DNA from: Herpetosiphonaceae bacterium
GTDB lineage: Bacteria > Chloroflexota > Chloroflexia > Chloroflexales > Herpetosiphonaceae
Direction: 5' to 3'
NCBI GenBank assembly: GCA_026003835.1
Contig: BPHZ01000001.1
Coordinates: 1,062,001-1,126,000 of the forward strand
Length of the DNA: 64,000 nt
Part shown: positions 21,738 through 30,776 of the stretch, in pieces
How positions within the stretch are numbered: the first letter of the stretch is position 1
How the letters are laid out: the number at the start of each line of letters is the position of its first letter
Notes under the pieces: generated by a model
What the model was told of the DNA's origin: nothing
Seen by the model: only the letters and a program-made list of their open reading frames with translations
Databases searched by the model: none
Made by a program: the position numbers and the translations under genes

Positions 21738-23525
21738 ATGCGTGTGCTCTGGCGACTTGTCAGATACCAGCGCCCTTATTGGCGGCTGGTTGTGTTAACC
21801 TACATCGCAGTAGCTGCAGCGACGGCGCTGGCACTGGCGGTGCCCGATGTTGTGCGCGCCTCCATTGACCGGGTTGTGCTGTTCGAGGGCCAGGACGGCC
21901 TGAGGATGAGCCTGCTGATCGCCGCCGGATCGATCGTCGGCATCACGCTGCTGCGCGGCGCCTTTGCCTTCGCGCAGCGCTATTGGACGGAAGTTATCGC
22001 CCAGCGTGTTGCCTACGATCTACGCAACCGGCTCTACGACCACCTCCAGCGCCTTTCCTTCGACTTCCATGACCGCGCGTCGACCGGCGATCTGATGTCG
22101 CGCCTGACCTCAGATGTCGAGGTGACGCGCGTTTTTATCGGACAGGCGCTTCCAGAGCTGGCGACAACCCTGCTGCTGCTGATGGGCGTTGCCATACAGC
22201 TCTTCCGCCTCAACCAGCGCCTGGCGATCTGGTCGCTCTCCCTGGTGCTGCCAATGCTGGTGTTGGCGATCCACTTCGGCGTGACGCAGCGCCCCTTCTT
22301 CCTGCGCGCGCAGCGCTACTTCGGCCATATGATCACCGTTCTGCAGGAGAATCTCGCCGGCGTGCGCGTCGTGCGGGCCTTCGCCCGCGAGCCCTATGAG
22401 GTTGAGAAGTTCAGCGGTGCCAGCGCCGACTACAGGCATCACCGTATGCTTGCCATTGGGCGTTGGGTAGCGCATATACCGCTGATCATCTTCCTTGGCA
22501 CGCTGATGATCGTCGTCGCGCTGTGGGTCGGCGGCCCGATGGTCGTCCGCGGCGAGATCACCGTCGGCACGCTGACGGCGTTCACCATCTATCTATCGAT
22601 GCTGACCATGCCGATACGCATGCTCGGCTTTGTTGTCAACCTGCTTGCTCGTGCCACAGCCTCCGGGGACCGCCTCTTTGAAATCCTCGACGCGCGTTCA
22701 TCGATCGTCGAACGGCCGGACGCAGTTGAGCTGCCGCCGCTGCGCGGTGAGGTGCGCTTCGAAAACGTCTCTTTTGCCTACAGCCACAGCCCGGATCGGC
22801 CGGTCATTCAAGACATTTCGCTCACGGCGCGGCCAGGGGCTATCATCGCGCTCCTCGGCCCGACAGGCTCGGGCAAGTCGACAATCACCAGTCTCATCCC
22901 ACGCTTCTATGATCCGACCGAGGGCCGGGTGTTGATCGATGGCTATGACGTGCGTGATGTGACGCTGGATTCGCTGCGGCGGCAGATCGGCGTGGTGCTC
23001 CAGGAGAGCTTTCTCTTCTCGACTACGATCAGGGAGAACATCGCCTATGGCATGCCCGATGCCAGCGACGAGGAGATCGAGGCAGCGGCGCGGGCGGCGC
23101 AGGCGCATGATTTTATCGTCAACCTTCCCGCCGGCTACCAGACGCGCATTGGCGAGCGTGGCGTAACCCTCTCCGGCGGCCAGCGACAGCGCATTGCCAT
23201 CGCGCGGGCGATCTTGCGCAATCCGCGCATCCTGATCCTCGATGATGCCACGGCAAGTGTGGACACCGAGACTGAGTATGCGATCCAGCGGGCGCTGGCG
23301 CACCTTATGCAGGGCAGAACCACCTTTGTCATTGCCCATCGCCTGGCAACACTGCGCCGCGCGGATCTGATCCTGGTGCTCGACCAGGGCCGCATGATCC
23401 AGCGTGGCACTCATCGCCAGCTCCTCGATCAGGCGGGACTCTACCGGCGGATCTACGATCTGCAGTTCCGCGAGCAGGAGGATTATGAGCAAATCGTACG
23501 CGGTACAGCAGGCGCAGGCCCATGA
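21738..23525 (+). CDS. ABC exporter half-transporter, degenerate-site subunit
   Basis: A fused six-helix membrane domain and ATPase of the ABCB/MsbA type. The nucleotide-binding domain has Walker A GPTGSGKST, Q-loop VVLQESFLFS, signature LSGGQRQR, Walker B LILDDATASVD and H-loop VIAHRLATL. The catalytic Glu after Walker B is Asp here, as in the degenerate site of heterodimeric exporters such as TM287/288 and BmrCD. The next gene supplies a canonical Glu, so the two should form a heterodimer. ATG 21738 is preferred over GTG 21711 because a GGCGAGAG sequence precedes it. Substrate (drug, lipid or peptide) unknown. Confidence 0.9.
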   Translation: MRVLWRLVRYQRPYWRLVVLTYIAVAAATALALAVPDVVRASIDRVVLFEGQDGLRMSLLIAAGSIVGITLLRGAFAFAQRYWTEVIAQRVAYDLRNRLYDHLQRLSFDFHDRASTGDLMSRLTSDVEVTRVFIGQALPELATTLLLLMGVAIQLFRLNQRLAIWSLSLVLPMLVLAIHFGVTQRPFFLRAQRYFGHMITVLQENLAGVRVVRAFAREPYEVEKFSGASADYRHHRMLAIGRWVAHIPLIIFLGTLMIVVALWVGGPMVVRGEITVGTLTAFTIYLSMLTMPIRMLGFVVNLLARATASGDRLFEILDARSSIVERPDAVELPPLRGEVRFENVSFAYSHSPDRPVIQDISLTARPGAIIALLGPTGSGKSTITSLIPRFYDPTEGRVLIDGYDVRDVTLDSLRRQIGVVLQESFLFSTTIRENIAYGMPDASDEEIEAAARAAQAHDFIVNLPAGYQTRIGERGVTLSGGQRQRIAIARAILRNPRILILDDATASVDTETEYAIQRALAHLMQGRTTFVIAHRLATLRRADLILVLDQGRMIQRGTHRQLLDQAGLYRRIYDLQFREQEDYEQIVRGTAGAGP

Positions 23526-25284
23526 CGACGAAGTGCTGGGCAAGGCCTATGACCCGCGCATCGCGCGGCGGCTGCTGGGCCTGTTGCGACCCTATCCGCG
23601 CCAGCTTGCGCTAACGATGCTCTTTATGGGCGCTACAGCGCTGGCGACACTGGCGGTGCCCTATCTGATCAAGCAGGCTATCGATCGCGCCATCGCCGCC
23701 GGCGATCTGGAGAAGCTCTGGCCGTATATCGGCGGCCTTGCGCTTGCAGGCGTTATCACCTGGCTTGGCACCGGTCTGCGCGTCTACGTCACCTTCTGGC
23801 TGGGCTTACAGGTGACTCACGATGTGCGCGTGCGCCTCTTCAGACAGCTTCAGCGGCTCTCGCTGCGCTTCTACAACGATACGCCGCTAGGCGGACTGAT
23901 GAGCAGGGTCCAAAATGATGTCGATGTGCTCAACGAGCTTGTCTCGCAAGGTGTCGCGAATGCCCTCAGCGACCTGCTGACCGTCGTTGGCATCGTCGTG
24001 TTGATGTTTGCGATGGATGTCGAACTCTCGCTGATCACGTTCACCATCTTGCCGGTGATGGTGCTGCTTACCGCCTGGTGGCGCGTGCGGGCGCGCGAGA
24101 GCTACCGTGCTGTTCGGCGGGCTATCGGCAGAGTCAACGCCGCCCTGCAGGAGAATGTCTCAGGGGTACGGGTGGTCCAGGCGTTTGGGCGCGAGGAGCG
24201 CAACCTGGAGCAGTTCGATACGCTGAACTGCGCCCACCTGCAGGCAAATATCCGCTCCGGTCTACTCAGCGCCTTCTTCTACCCCGCTGTCGATCTCCTG
24301 GGCGCTATCGGTATGGCAATCGTTGTGTTGTTTGGCGGGCTGCAGCTCGCCGCAGGCGCGATCTCTGCGGGTGTCCTGGTTGCCTTCCTGCTCTATGTCA
24401 CACGCTTCTTCGATCCCATCCGCGACCTCGCGCAGCGCTACAATACGCTGCAGTCGGCGATGGCCGCGGGCGAGCGAATCTTCGAGGTGCTGGATCTGGA
24501 ACCTGAACTGCAGGATGCTCCGGGTGCCGTGGATCTGCCGCCGCTGCGCGGCGAGGTGCGCTTTGACCATGTCACCTTTGGCTACGAGGAGGGGGCGTCG
24601 GTGCTGAAAGACATCAACCTCCACGTCAGCCCAGGCGAGACAATCGCGATTGTCGGCGAAACAGGCGCCGGCAAATCGTCGCTGATGAGCATTCTCAGCC
24701 GCTTCTACGACGTTCAGCAGGGTCGTATTACCGTCGATGGCTATGATGTGCGCATGGTGACACAGACCTCGCTGCGCCGCCAGGTAGCTGTTGTGCTGCA
24801 AGATCCCTTCCTTTTCAGCGGCTCGGTGGCGGAGAATATTCGCTATGGACGGCTGGACGCCAGCGATGAAGAGGTTGAGGCGGCGGCGCGAGCAGTAGGC
24901 GCCCACGAGTTTATTATGCGTCTGCCCGACGGCTACAACACACAGCTTGGCGAGCGCGGCTCACGCCTCTCGGTCGGCCAGCGACAGCTGATCTCTTTTG
25001 CGCGGGCGCTGCTGGCCGATCCGCGCATTCTGGTGCTGGACGAGGCAACGGCCAGCGTCGATACGGAGACGGAGCTGATGATCCAGAACGCGCTGCGACA
25101 CCTGCTCAAAGGCAGAACTGCTTTTGTTATCGCCCACCGGCTTTCGACCATCAAGGAGGCGGATCGCATTATTGTCCTTGATCGCGGGCGGATGATCGAG
25201 GAAGGGCGGCACGAGGAGCTGCTTGCTCGCGGAGGCCAGTATGCCCGGTTGTACCGGATGAGCCTTCACGGGATCGATGCGTAA
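23485..25284 (+). CDS. ABC exporter half-transporter, catalytic-site subunit
   Basis: Second half of the exporter, about 600 residues, with an N-terminal membrane domain (PYPRQLALTMLFMGATAL) and a C-terminal ATPase. It has Walker A GETGAGKSS, signature LSVGQRQL (one change from LSGGQ), and Walker B LVLDEATASVD with the catalytic Glu, then H-loop VIAHRLSTI. Its Walker motifs pair with the perfect signature of the upstream subunit to form the active site. Its imperfect signature pairs with the Asp-containing Walker B to form the degenerate site. ATG 23485 has the RBS GCAGGAGG and overlaps the end of the first gene by 41 bp, so translation is coupled. Confidence 0.92.
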   Translation: MSKSYAVQQAQAHDDEVLGKAYDPRIARRLLGLLRPYPRQLALTMLFMGATALATLAVPYLIKQAIDRAIAAGDLEKLWPYIGGLALAGVITWLGTGLRVYVTFWLGLQVTHDVRVRLFRQLQRLSLRFYNDTPLGGLMSRVQNDVDVLNELVSQGVANALSDLLTVVGIVVLMFAMDVELSLITFTILPVMVLLTAWWRVRARESYRAVRRAIGRVNAALQENVSGVRVVQAFGREERNLEQFDTLNCAHLQANIRSGLLSAFFYPAVDLLGAIGMAIVVLFGGLQLAAGAISAGVLVAFLLYVTRFFDPIRDLAQRYNTLQSAMAAGERIFEVLDLEPELQDAPGAVDLPPLRGEVRFDHVTFGYEEGASVLKDINLHVSPGETIAIVGETGAGKSSLMSILSRFYDVQQGRITVDGYDVRMVTQTSLRRQVAVVLQDPFLFSGSVAENIRYGRLDASDEEVEAAARAVGAHEFIMRLPDGYNTQLGERGSRLSVGQRQLISFARALLADPRILVLDEATASVDTETELMIQNALRHLLKGRTAFVIAHRLSTIKEADRIIVLDRGRMIEEGRHEELLARGGQYARLYRMSLHGIDA

Positions 25285-25304
25285 GGCGGCGATCACTCTT
25301 ACAA

Positions 25305-27056
25305 CTATAGCTCAGGTTGCGGAGCCAGGCTCTCCAGCCGCTGTCTGATGCGTGTCGCGTAGTAGGAGATATTAAGCTCCTCAAAGGTGATCAGCGCTTC
25401 ATGAAGCAGCTCCCTTGCCTGAACGTCGTCGCCCTGCTCGCCGCGGGCCAGGTACGCCTCGGCCCATTCCTGGAGCCTGCGTGCCCGGTACCACTGCATA
25501 CCCACCTGCGCCTCGATTCTGGCAGTGATACCAAACAGGGCGATCGCCTCGGACCAACGCTGCTCGACCATAGCCAGGCGCGCCTGTGCCAGGGTAAGAT
25601 AACGTTGATCGATCAAACTGAGGCGTGATCGGCTCTTGGCCCGCGCCTGCTCCAACAGGTTGTGGGCCTCCTCCATTCGCCCCTGATAGGCGCGAACGGT
25701 GCTGAGCAGGCAGCGCGACCACAGGTTATCCGACCAGTTCGGCTGATCGTTTAGCTCGATGGCCTCGACCAGCGCCGTTTCGGCTTCATCCCAGAGGCCA
25801 AGCTCCATAAGCACACCGGCCAGGTAGAAATTGGCGTTGATCAGATTCTGGAGATCCGTTCGCTCACGGACGGCGTTGCGGTAGGCTCGTAAGCGCTGCA
25901 CCGCCGCCTCCAACTGACCCTGGTAGCGCAGCAACAGTGCCTCAGTCAGCTCAAGCCCCAGGCCACCTACGTCGGGGTTTGAGGCGGTGCGAATGAGTTG
26001 TCGCAGCCTCTGAAGGGTTGTATCAGCTGCTTTGAAATCCCCCAGGAGTAATGAGATATCGGCTACCTTGTTCAAGACAAATAGTTCTTCTGCAGCGCTG
26101 TGCCGCTTGCGGATCTCCTCAGCCGAGCGCTGATAGTAGTAGCGCGCCGCGGGGAGTTCGCCAAAATCGTCCTCAAAGGTCGAGGCAATGTTATAGTAGG
26201 CGCGGCTGGCGACCAGGAAGAGGCCGGCAGAGTCGGCGATCTCCACTGCCCGGCGCAATGTCGCCAGCGCTTCCTCAAGACGTTGGTCGCTGATCTGCAG
26301 CACGCCCAGAGTTACCAGGGCATCGGCCTGGACATCAAGGCATCCCAGCCGCCCGGCCAGATCCAGCGCCTGAGCGCAGAGGGTACGCGCCTGGTCGCGC
26401 TGGCCTTTGAAATAACAGGTGCGAGCGGCCTCGTGCAACAGCTCGGCCACGCCGGGGGTTTCCGCCCGGTCGCCAAGGGCAGCCAGCCCCTGTTCACACA
26501 GCGCAAGGCTGCGCGGCGAATCGCCGCTCCACCACGCGTAGCGCGCTGAGCGGGCATAGAGCCGGGCTAGACAATCGATATCTCCCAGCGCCTGGTAGAG
26601 CGCAATCGCGGCATTCCAGGTCTGAAGTGCCTCCTCGTAGCAGCTTTGCAGCGCCAGGGCCTGGCCCATCCCTGCAAGCAGGCGGGCGCGATCGGTCTCT
26701 GTCTCTGCCAGTTTGAGCGCGGCGCGATAGTGGTGCTCTGCCTCGCGGTTGGCGTAGACTGCCAGCGCGCGATCGCCTGCCAGCGAGAAGTAGCGCAGGG
26801 CGCGGGCGAGATCGCCCGCCTCGCTAAAGTGATGGGCCAGCAGTGCCGCCAGCTCCGTCTGGCGCTCTGGGTAGAGCTGCTCCAGCGCCAGACCGACTGC
26901 CTGGTGCAGGCGCCGCCGATCCTGTCTGAGCAAGGAATCGTAAGCTACTTCCTGAAACATGGCATGGCGGAAAAGATATTCCAGCTCAGGGTCTGTCGCC
27001 GCCAGCTGGACTAGGCCGGACATTTCGAGCTGGAGGAGGTGCTGCTCCGATTTCAT
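25305..27056 (-). CDS. Orphan TPR-repeat protein, paralogue of the 17783-19549 product
   Basis: About 583 residues. It begins like the coupled TPR protein (PELEYLFRHAMFQEVAYDSL, LRQDRRRLHQAVGLALEQLY, LAALLAHHFSEAGDLARALR) and continues with TPR-like helical repeats. No cyclase or ATPase gene precedes it, so it is a free-standing copy of the C-terminal module. ATG 27056 is chosen because GGGGAG lies upstream. A TTGACA with a 17-bp-spaced TACGAC further up is a possible promoter. It may bind the partner ATPase in trans; that is inference. It converges on the ABC operon with a 20-bp gap. Confidence 0.75.
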   Translation of the reverse strand: MKSEQHLLQLEMSGLVQLAATDPELEYLFRHAMFQEVAYDSLLRQDRRRLHQAVGLALEQLYPERQTELAALLAHHFSEAGDLARALRYFSLAGDRALAVYANREAEHHYRAALKLAETETDRARLLAGMGQALALQSCYEEALQTWNAAIALYQALGDIDCLARLYARSARYAWWSGDSPRSLALCEQGLAALGDRAETPGVAELLHEAARTCYFKGQRDQARTLCAQALDLAGRLGCLDVQADALVTLGVLQISDQRLEEALATLRRAVEIADSAGLFLVASRAYYNIASTFEDDFGELPAARYYYQRSAEEIRKRHSAAEELFVLNKVADISLLLGDFKAADTTLQRLRQLIRTASNPDVGGLGLELTEALLLRYQGQLEAAVQRLRAYRNAVRERTDLQNLINANFYLAGVLMELGLWDEAETALVEAIELNDQPNWSDNLWSRCLLSTVRAYQGRMEEAHNLLEQARAKSRSRLSLIDQRYLTLAQARLAMVEQRWSEAIALFGITARIEAQVGMQWYRARRLQEWAEAYLARGEQGDDVQARELLHEALITFEELNISYYATRIRQRLESLAPQPEL

Positions 27057-27153
27057 AAAAACTCCCCATAGCGGGTATGTCGCAGCGTTCACTTGATGTT
27101 GGCTCAGTCGTATCATATCGCACAACTCCTGTCAAGCTGAGGGTCGCAGGGTG

Positions 27154-27274
27154 GTGTCAACGTCCCGGTTGTATCGCATCCCAACGGGAAAAAGGGGGAA
27201 TTGGGGGGACACCTCCCAAGCCCCGTTTTCTGGCGTCCATACGCTGCGGAGCGTCTGACGCTGCCATGGCCCTG
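27154..27274. repeat. Interspersed repeat, copy B
   Basis: About 121 bp matching copy A along nearly its whole length: GTGTCAA-CGTCCCG, GTATCGCATCCCAACGGG, AAAAAGGGGGAATTGGGGG and the end TGCCATGGCCCTG. It lies about 100 bp upstream of the orphan TPR gene and just before the hisZ promoter. Confidence 0.8.
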
Positions 27275-27291
27275 GAGGAGTGTGAGCGTGT

Positions 27292-27320
27292 TTGCCCCTC
27301 GATGGGCATTGCAGTAGAAT
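27292..27320 (+). promoter_or_regulatory. Promoter for hisZ-hisG
   Basis: TTGCCC (27292-27297), 17-bp spacer, TAGAAT (27315-27320), 38 bp before the hisZ ATG. It starts immediately after repeat copy B. Confidence 0.5.
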
Positions 27321-27357
27321 GGATGGGTTATTTAAGCATAGAAGTACAAGGTCTGCC

Positions 27358-28833
27358 ATGATCGATGCTGTTCGAGGAGTGCAGGACTGGCTGCCGGAGC
27401 AGGTGGCTGCAAAGGAGCTGGTGCGGGAGCAGCTTGAGACGCTGTTCCACAGAGCAGGCTACGAGACCATCGAGCCGCCCATCCTTGAGCACCGCGAGCT
27501 GTATCTCAAGAAGCTTGGAGAGGAGCTTGTCGGGAAGCTCTACGATTTTACGTTTCATGGCCGGGCGCTGGCCCTGCGGCCCGAGTTGACCGCTTCCGTG
27601 CTGCGTGCCTATATCCGGCACCTGCGTGGGATGCCGCAGCCGGTGCGTTTGCGCTACGCTGGTCCGGTATTCCGCTACGAGCGTCCGCGCCGCGATACCT
27701 ACCGGCAATTTACCCAGGTGGGGATCGAGCTGCTAGGGGTTGCCGGTCCATACGCCGACGCGGAGGCGCTGGCGCTGTCTATCGCTGGGCTGCGCGCCGT
27801 GGGGATCGAGCAGTTTCGCGTGACGATCGGGCATGTTGGGCTGGCGCGCGGTCTCCTAAGCGCGCTTAACCTCGCAGAGCGTACGCAGAGTCTGCTGATC
27901 TGGAGCATGGAACGGCTGCGTACCAAAGGCCCCGAGGCAATAAGGGCGCAGTTGCGCGCGATCCACGGCGATGGCGGCTCCAGTCTGAGCGCTTTCGCTC
28001 ATCTGGCCGACCAGGATATCGAGGCGTTGCTGCTCTCGGTGCTGCCGGCGCTAGGTGTGGGGCTCGACGGCAGCGGCCGGACACCGGAGGAGATCGTCGG
28101 TAGGCTGGTGCGCAAGCTGCGCCGCAGTGATCCGCAGCCGTACGTTGAGCGAGCGCTGGTGCTGCTCCAGGAGCTGGCCGCTGCTCGCGGCGATCCGACG
28201 GCGGCGTTGGAGACGGTTGAGTCACTCTTGAGCAGAGAAGGGCTGCATGTTCCCGGCCCCCTGGATGAGATGCGTATCCTGCTGGATCTCCTGGCTGCCG
28301 TCGATCTTCCTGCAGGATCGCTGATCTTGGACTTTGGTATGGGACGTGGGCTGCACTACTACACCGGTCTGATCTTTGAGATCGATGATATGCGCGGTGC
28401 TCAGCTGTGCGGCGGAGGACGCTACGACGATCTCGTGGCCGCTCTCGGTGGCCCGCCGACGCCGGCCGTCGGTTTTGCCTACGGCCTTGAGCGGGTCGTA
28501 GCCGCCGCCAAACCGCCGGTGCCTGATATGGCCGAGCTGCGCGTGCTGGTGGTGCGTGATGGCGTCGAGGCGTCCTACAGCCAGGCGATGCGCCTCGCCG
28601 ATGCCCTGCGCCGGGAGGGATGGGTGGCACTGCTCGATGTGCGCGGGCGTGCGCTTTCGTCCAACCTGCGCGATGCCGCGCGCCGCTCGATTCGCTACGT
28701 AGCGATCGTTGCGGCGCATGAGATTCGCTGGCGCGATCTCGATACCGGCGAGGAGCTCCGGCTGCCGGCTGACGAAGAAGGCTTGGCGCTGCTTGCGCGC
28801 CGCGCCGCTGAGCGCAAGGAGGCACGACGATGA
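27358..28833 (+). CDS. hisZ: ATP phosphoribosyltransferase regulatory subunit (HisRS-like)
   Basis: A histidyl-tRNA-synthetase paralogue of 491 residues. It has the class II core: motif 1 region LALRPELTASVLRAYI and motif 2 region FRYERPRRDTYRQF. It also has GRGLHYYTGLIFEI, where true HisRS normally has RGLDYYT; the His-Tyr-Tyr form is typical of HisZ. A C-terminal anticodon-binding-like domain (VLVVRDGVEASYSQAMRLAD) is kept, which shorter HisZ proteins lack. The gene overlaps hisG by ATGA (28830-28833), so it is expected to act with HisG in the first step of histidine synthesis. A functional HisRS is the alternative. Confidence 0.75.
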   Translation: MIDAVRGVQDWLPEQVAAKELVREQLETLFHRAGYETIEPPILEHRELYLKKLGEELVGKLYDFTFHGRALALRPELTASVLRAYIRHLRGMPQPVRLRYAGPVFRYERPRRDTYRQFTQVGIELLGVAGPYADAEALALSIAGLRAVGIEQFRVTIGHVGLARGLLSALNLAERTQSLLIWSMERLRTKGPEAIRAQLRAIHGDGGSSLSAFAHLADQDIEALLLSVLPALGVGLDGSGRTPEEIVGRLVRKLRRSDPQPYVERALVLLQELAAARGDPTAALETVESLLSREGLHVPGPLDEMRILLDLLAAVDLPAGSLILDFGMGRGLHYYTGLIFEIDDMRGAQLCGGGRYDDLVAALGGPPTPAVGFAYGLERVVAAAKPPVPDMAELRVLVVRDGVEASYSQAMRLADALRREGWVALLDVRGRALSSNLRDAARRSIRYVAIVAAHEIRWRDLDTGEELRLPADEEGLALLARRAAERKEARR

Positions 28834-29846
28834 CGCTGCGCTTTGCTCTGCCGTCGAAAGGCTCGCTCTACGATGATACCCTGCGCTTTCTCGAAAGCTG
28901 TGGCCTGCGGGTCTCCAGGCCGAATCCGCGCCGTTATACGGCAGCGATTCGCACGCTGCCGGGCGCGGAGGTGCTGCTCCACCGCGCCGCCGATGTCGTC
29001 GAGAAGGTTGCCAACGGCTCGATCGATATCGGCATCAGCGGCTACGATCTGGTGGAGGAGCATCGCGGCGATCACGACGATCTGATCGTGGCCTATGACG
29101 ATCTTGGCTATGGACGCTGCGAGCTGGTACTGGCTGTGCCGGATGCCTGGATCGATGTCAGCTCGTTGCACGATCTGGCCGATCTGGCTGCCGATTTTGC
29201 GGCGCGTGGGCGCCAGCTGCGCATCGCTACCAAGTTCCCGAACCTGGTGCGCGCCTTCTGCTACAGCCATGGGATCAATGTCTTTACTCTGATTGACTCG
29301 CAGGGAGCAACTGAGGCCGCGCCCGCCCTCGGCTACGCCGATCTGATCGCCGATCTGACGGCAACCGGCACCACACTCCGCGATAATCACCTCAAGATCA
29401 TCGACGGCGGCATCATCCTGCAGGCACAGGCGTGCCTGATCGCCAACAGACGCACGTTGCGACTTGACTCGCGAAAGCGCGCGCTTGTGCGCACCATGCT
29501 TGAGTTGATCGAGGCCCGCCGCCGCGCCGGCTCGTTTGTTTCAATTATCGCCAATGTGCCGGGGCCGAGCGTAGCAGAGGTGGGCCGGCGTGTCGTCGCC
29601 CGGGCCGAGCTGGCCGGCCTGCGCGGGCCGACGATTGCTCCGGTGATAAGCAAGGAGCCCTCCGGATCACCGGATGAGGGGTGGTTCTCTGTGTCGCTGG
29701 TTGTCGAAGAGCAGCGCGTTCTACCGGCTGTCGATCACCTGCGCTCGATCGGCAGCACCGGTATCACAATCCTGCCTGTCCACTATGTTTTCGCCGATCG
29801 TTCCGAGTCCTTTGCGCGCCTGCTGGCGGAGGTAGGTGAGCTATAG
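28830..29846 (+). CDS. hisG: ATP phosphoribosyltransferase, long form
   Basis: HisG couples ATP and PRPP in the first committed step of histidine biosynthesis. The catalytic periplasmic-binding-like fold shows RFALPSKGSL, IDIGISGYDLVEEH and RIATKFPNLVRAF. The 338-residue length and the C-terminal region (IIANVPGPSVAEV, then WFSVSLVVEE and STGITILPVHYVF) indicate the HisG_C regulatory domain of the long form, which normally binds histidine. ATG 28830 overlaps the hisZ stop, and a GGAGG-like RBS lies inside hisZ. Possession of both a HisG_C domain and an adjacent hisZ is unusual. Confidence 0.93.
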   Translation: MTLRFALPSKGSLYDDTLRFLESCGLRVSRPNPRRYTAAIRTLPGAEVLLHRAADVVEKVANGSIDIGISGYDLVEEHRGDHDDLIVAYDDLGYGRCELVLAVPDAWIDVSSLHDLADLAADFAARGRQLRIATKFPNLVRAFCYSHGINVFTLIDSQGATEAAPALGYADLIADLTATGTTLRDNHLKIIDGGIILQAQACLIANRRTLRLDSRKRALVRTMLELIEARRRAGSFVSIIANVPGPSVAEVGRRVVARAELAGLRGPTIAPVISKEPSGSPDEGWFSVSLVVEEQRVLPAVDHLRSIGSTGITILPVHYVFADRSESFARLLAEVGEL

Positions 29847-29850
29847 AGGA

Positions 29851-29885
29851 GCATGGCGCTGTCGCCAGAAGGCACAGCGCCATGC
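29851..29885. terminator. Terminator hairpin after hisG
   Basis: GCATGGCGCTGT (29851-29862) pairs perfectly with ACAGCGCCATGC (29874-29885): 12 bp with an 11-base loop between the convergent hisG and methyltransferase genes. The tail CTTCGTGTT is only weakly T-rich. Confidence 0.7.
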
Positions 29886-29892
29886 CTTCGTG

Positions 29893-30483
29893 TTACGATT
29901 GCCCCTTGTCGCAGGCAAAGACAAACGAGGGTGGAACGTTGAGGAGAATGTAGCGTACAACACGAACCCTGGGAAAGATTGAGCGCAAGAGCTTGAGTTG
30001 AAAACGGGTTTGCTGAATGCAGGCCAGGACTCCGTTGTCTGTCAGCCGATCGCGTGCTGGTTCCAGGATCTGACGCGTAAGCGCCGGTGGAAAGGAGTTG
30101 AAGGGGAGGCCACAAACGATACTTTCGACCTTATCGATGCCGCGTTTGTCAAGTTCTACTGGGAGTTCCACGGCGGAACGAGGAATGATTTCGATCCGGG
30201 GATCGTCAAATTGCTCGCGGAGGATCTCAATAAACTCGGGCATAATCTCGAAAACCAGGAGCCGGGCATCGGGACGCATCCGCTTCAAGATTTCTTTGGT
30301 GAATACTCCGGTACCGGGCCCGAACTCGATGATAACCGGGGCTGTATCAACGCGCGCGGCGTCGAGGGTCGCGCGGGCGAGGGCTCGAGAGCTGGGGATG
30401 AATGCCCCCACCATCTTACGAGCTTTGAAATATAGCCGGAAGAATTTCCAGTGCTGGCGTAAGCTGATGGTTAAGGAGCCCAT
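29893..30483 (-). CDS. Class I SAM methyltransferase, PmtA/rRNA-dimethylase-like
   Basis: 196 residues with the SAM motif I VIIEFGPGTGVFTKEILKRM, an acidic residue after beta 2 (LLVFEIMPEFIEIL), and VCGLPFNSFPP in the motif IV position. The lead segment VGAFIPSSRALARATL is typical of phospholipid N-methyltransferases (PmtA) and related rRNA-dimethylase-like proteins. Phosphatidylethanolamine methylation is therefore the best guess, but a different small or lipid substrate is possible. ATG 30483 has a strong GGAGG RBS; the longer open frame upstream has none. It stands between hisG and hisD on the opposite strand. Confidence 0.75.
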   Translation of the reverse strand: MGSLTISLRQHWKFFRLYFKARKMVGAFIPSSRALARATLDAARVDTAPVIIEFGPGTGVFTKEILKRMRPDARLLVFEIMPEFIEILREQFDDPRIEIIPRSAVELPVELDKRGIDKVESIVCGLPFNSFPPALTRQILEPARDRLTDNGVLACIQQTRFQLKLLRSIFPRVRVVRYILLNVPPSFVFACDKGQS

Positions 30484-30717
30484 TGTACCTCCTGCATTTT
30501 GCTGCCTCCTGTGCTGTTGTGCTGGGATGAGATCTCCACTCCAACTCTCTCTTATGTTCTGGTAGGTCGCCAAGCCAGGGGTGCGGGATATCCTCGTTCT
30601 CGTTCCCCTCTTGAGGAGCCAGCGCATTTCCTAAGAAGAAGCGTGTTTTGCGCTGGAGCTGTCGTGATGCTGCACGGTTTGTGATGGATACAGCAACTAT
30701 TGGGCCGCAGAATATAG

Positions 30718-30723
30718 TACAAT
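30718..30723 (+). promoter_or_regulatory. -10 element before hisD
   Basis: TACAAT lies 54 bp upstream of the hisD ATG, in the gap between the divergent methyltransferase and hisD. No good -35. Confidence 0.4.
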
Positions 30724-30776
30724 GAGATGGAGCGCGGGGCAACTCGCGCTCCCGCATTGATACAAAGGAGTCTGGG

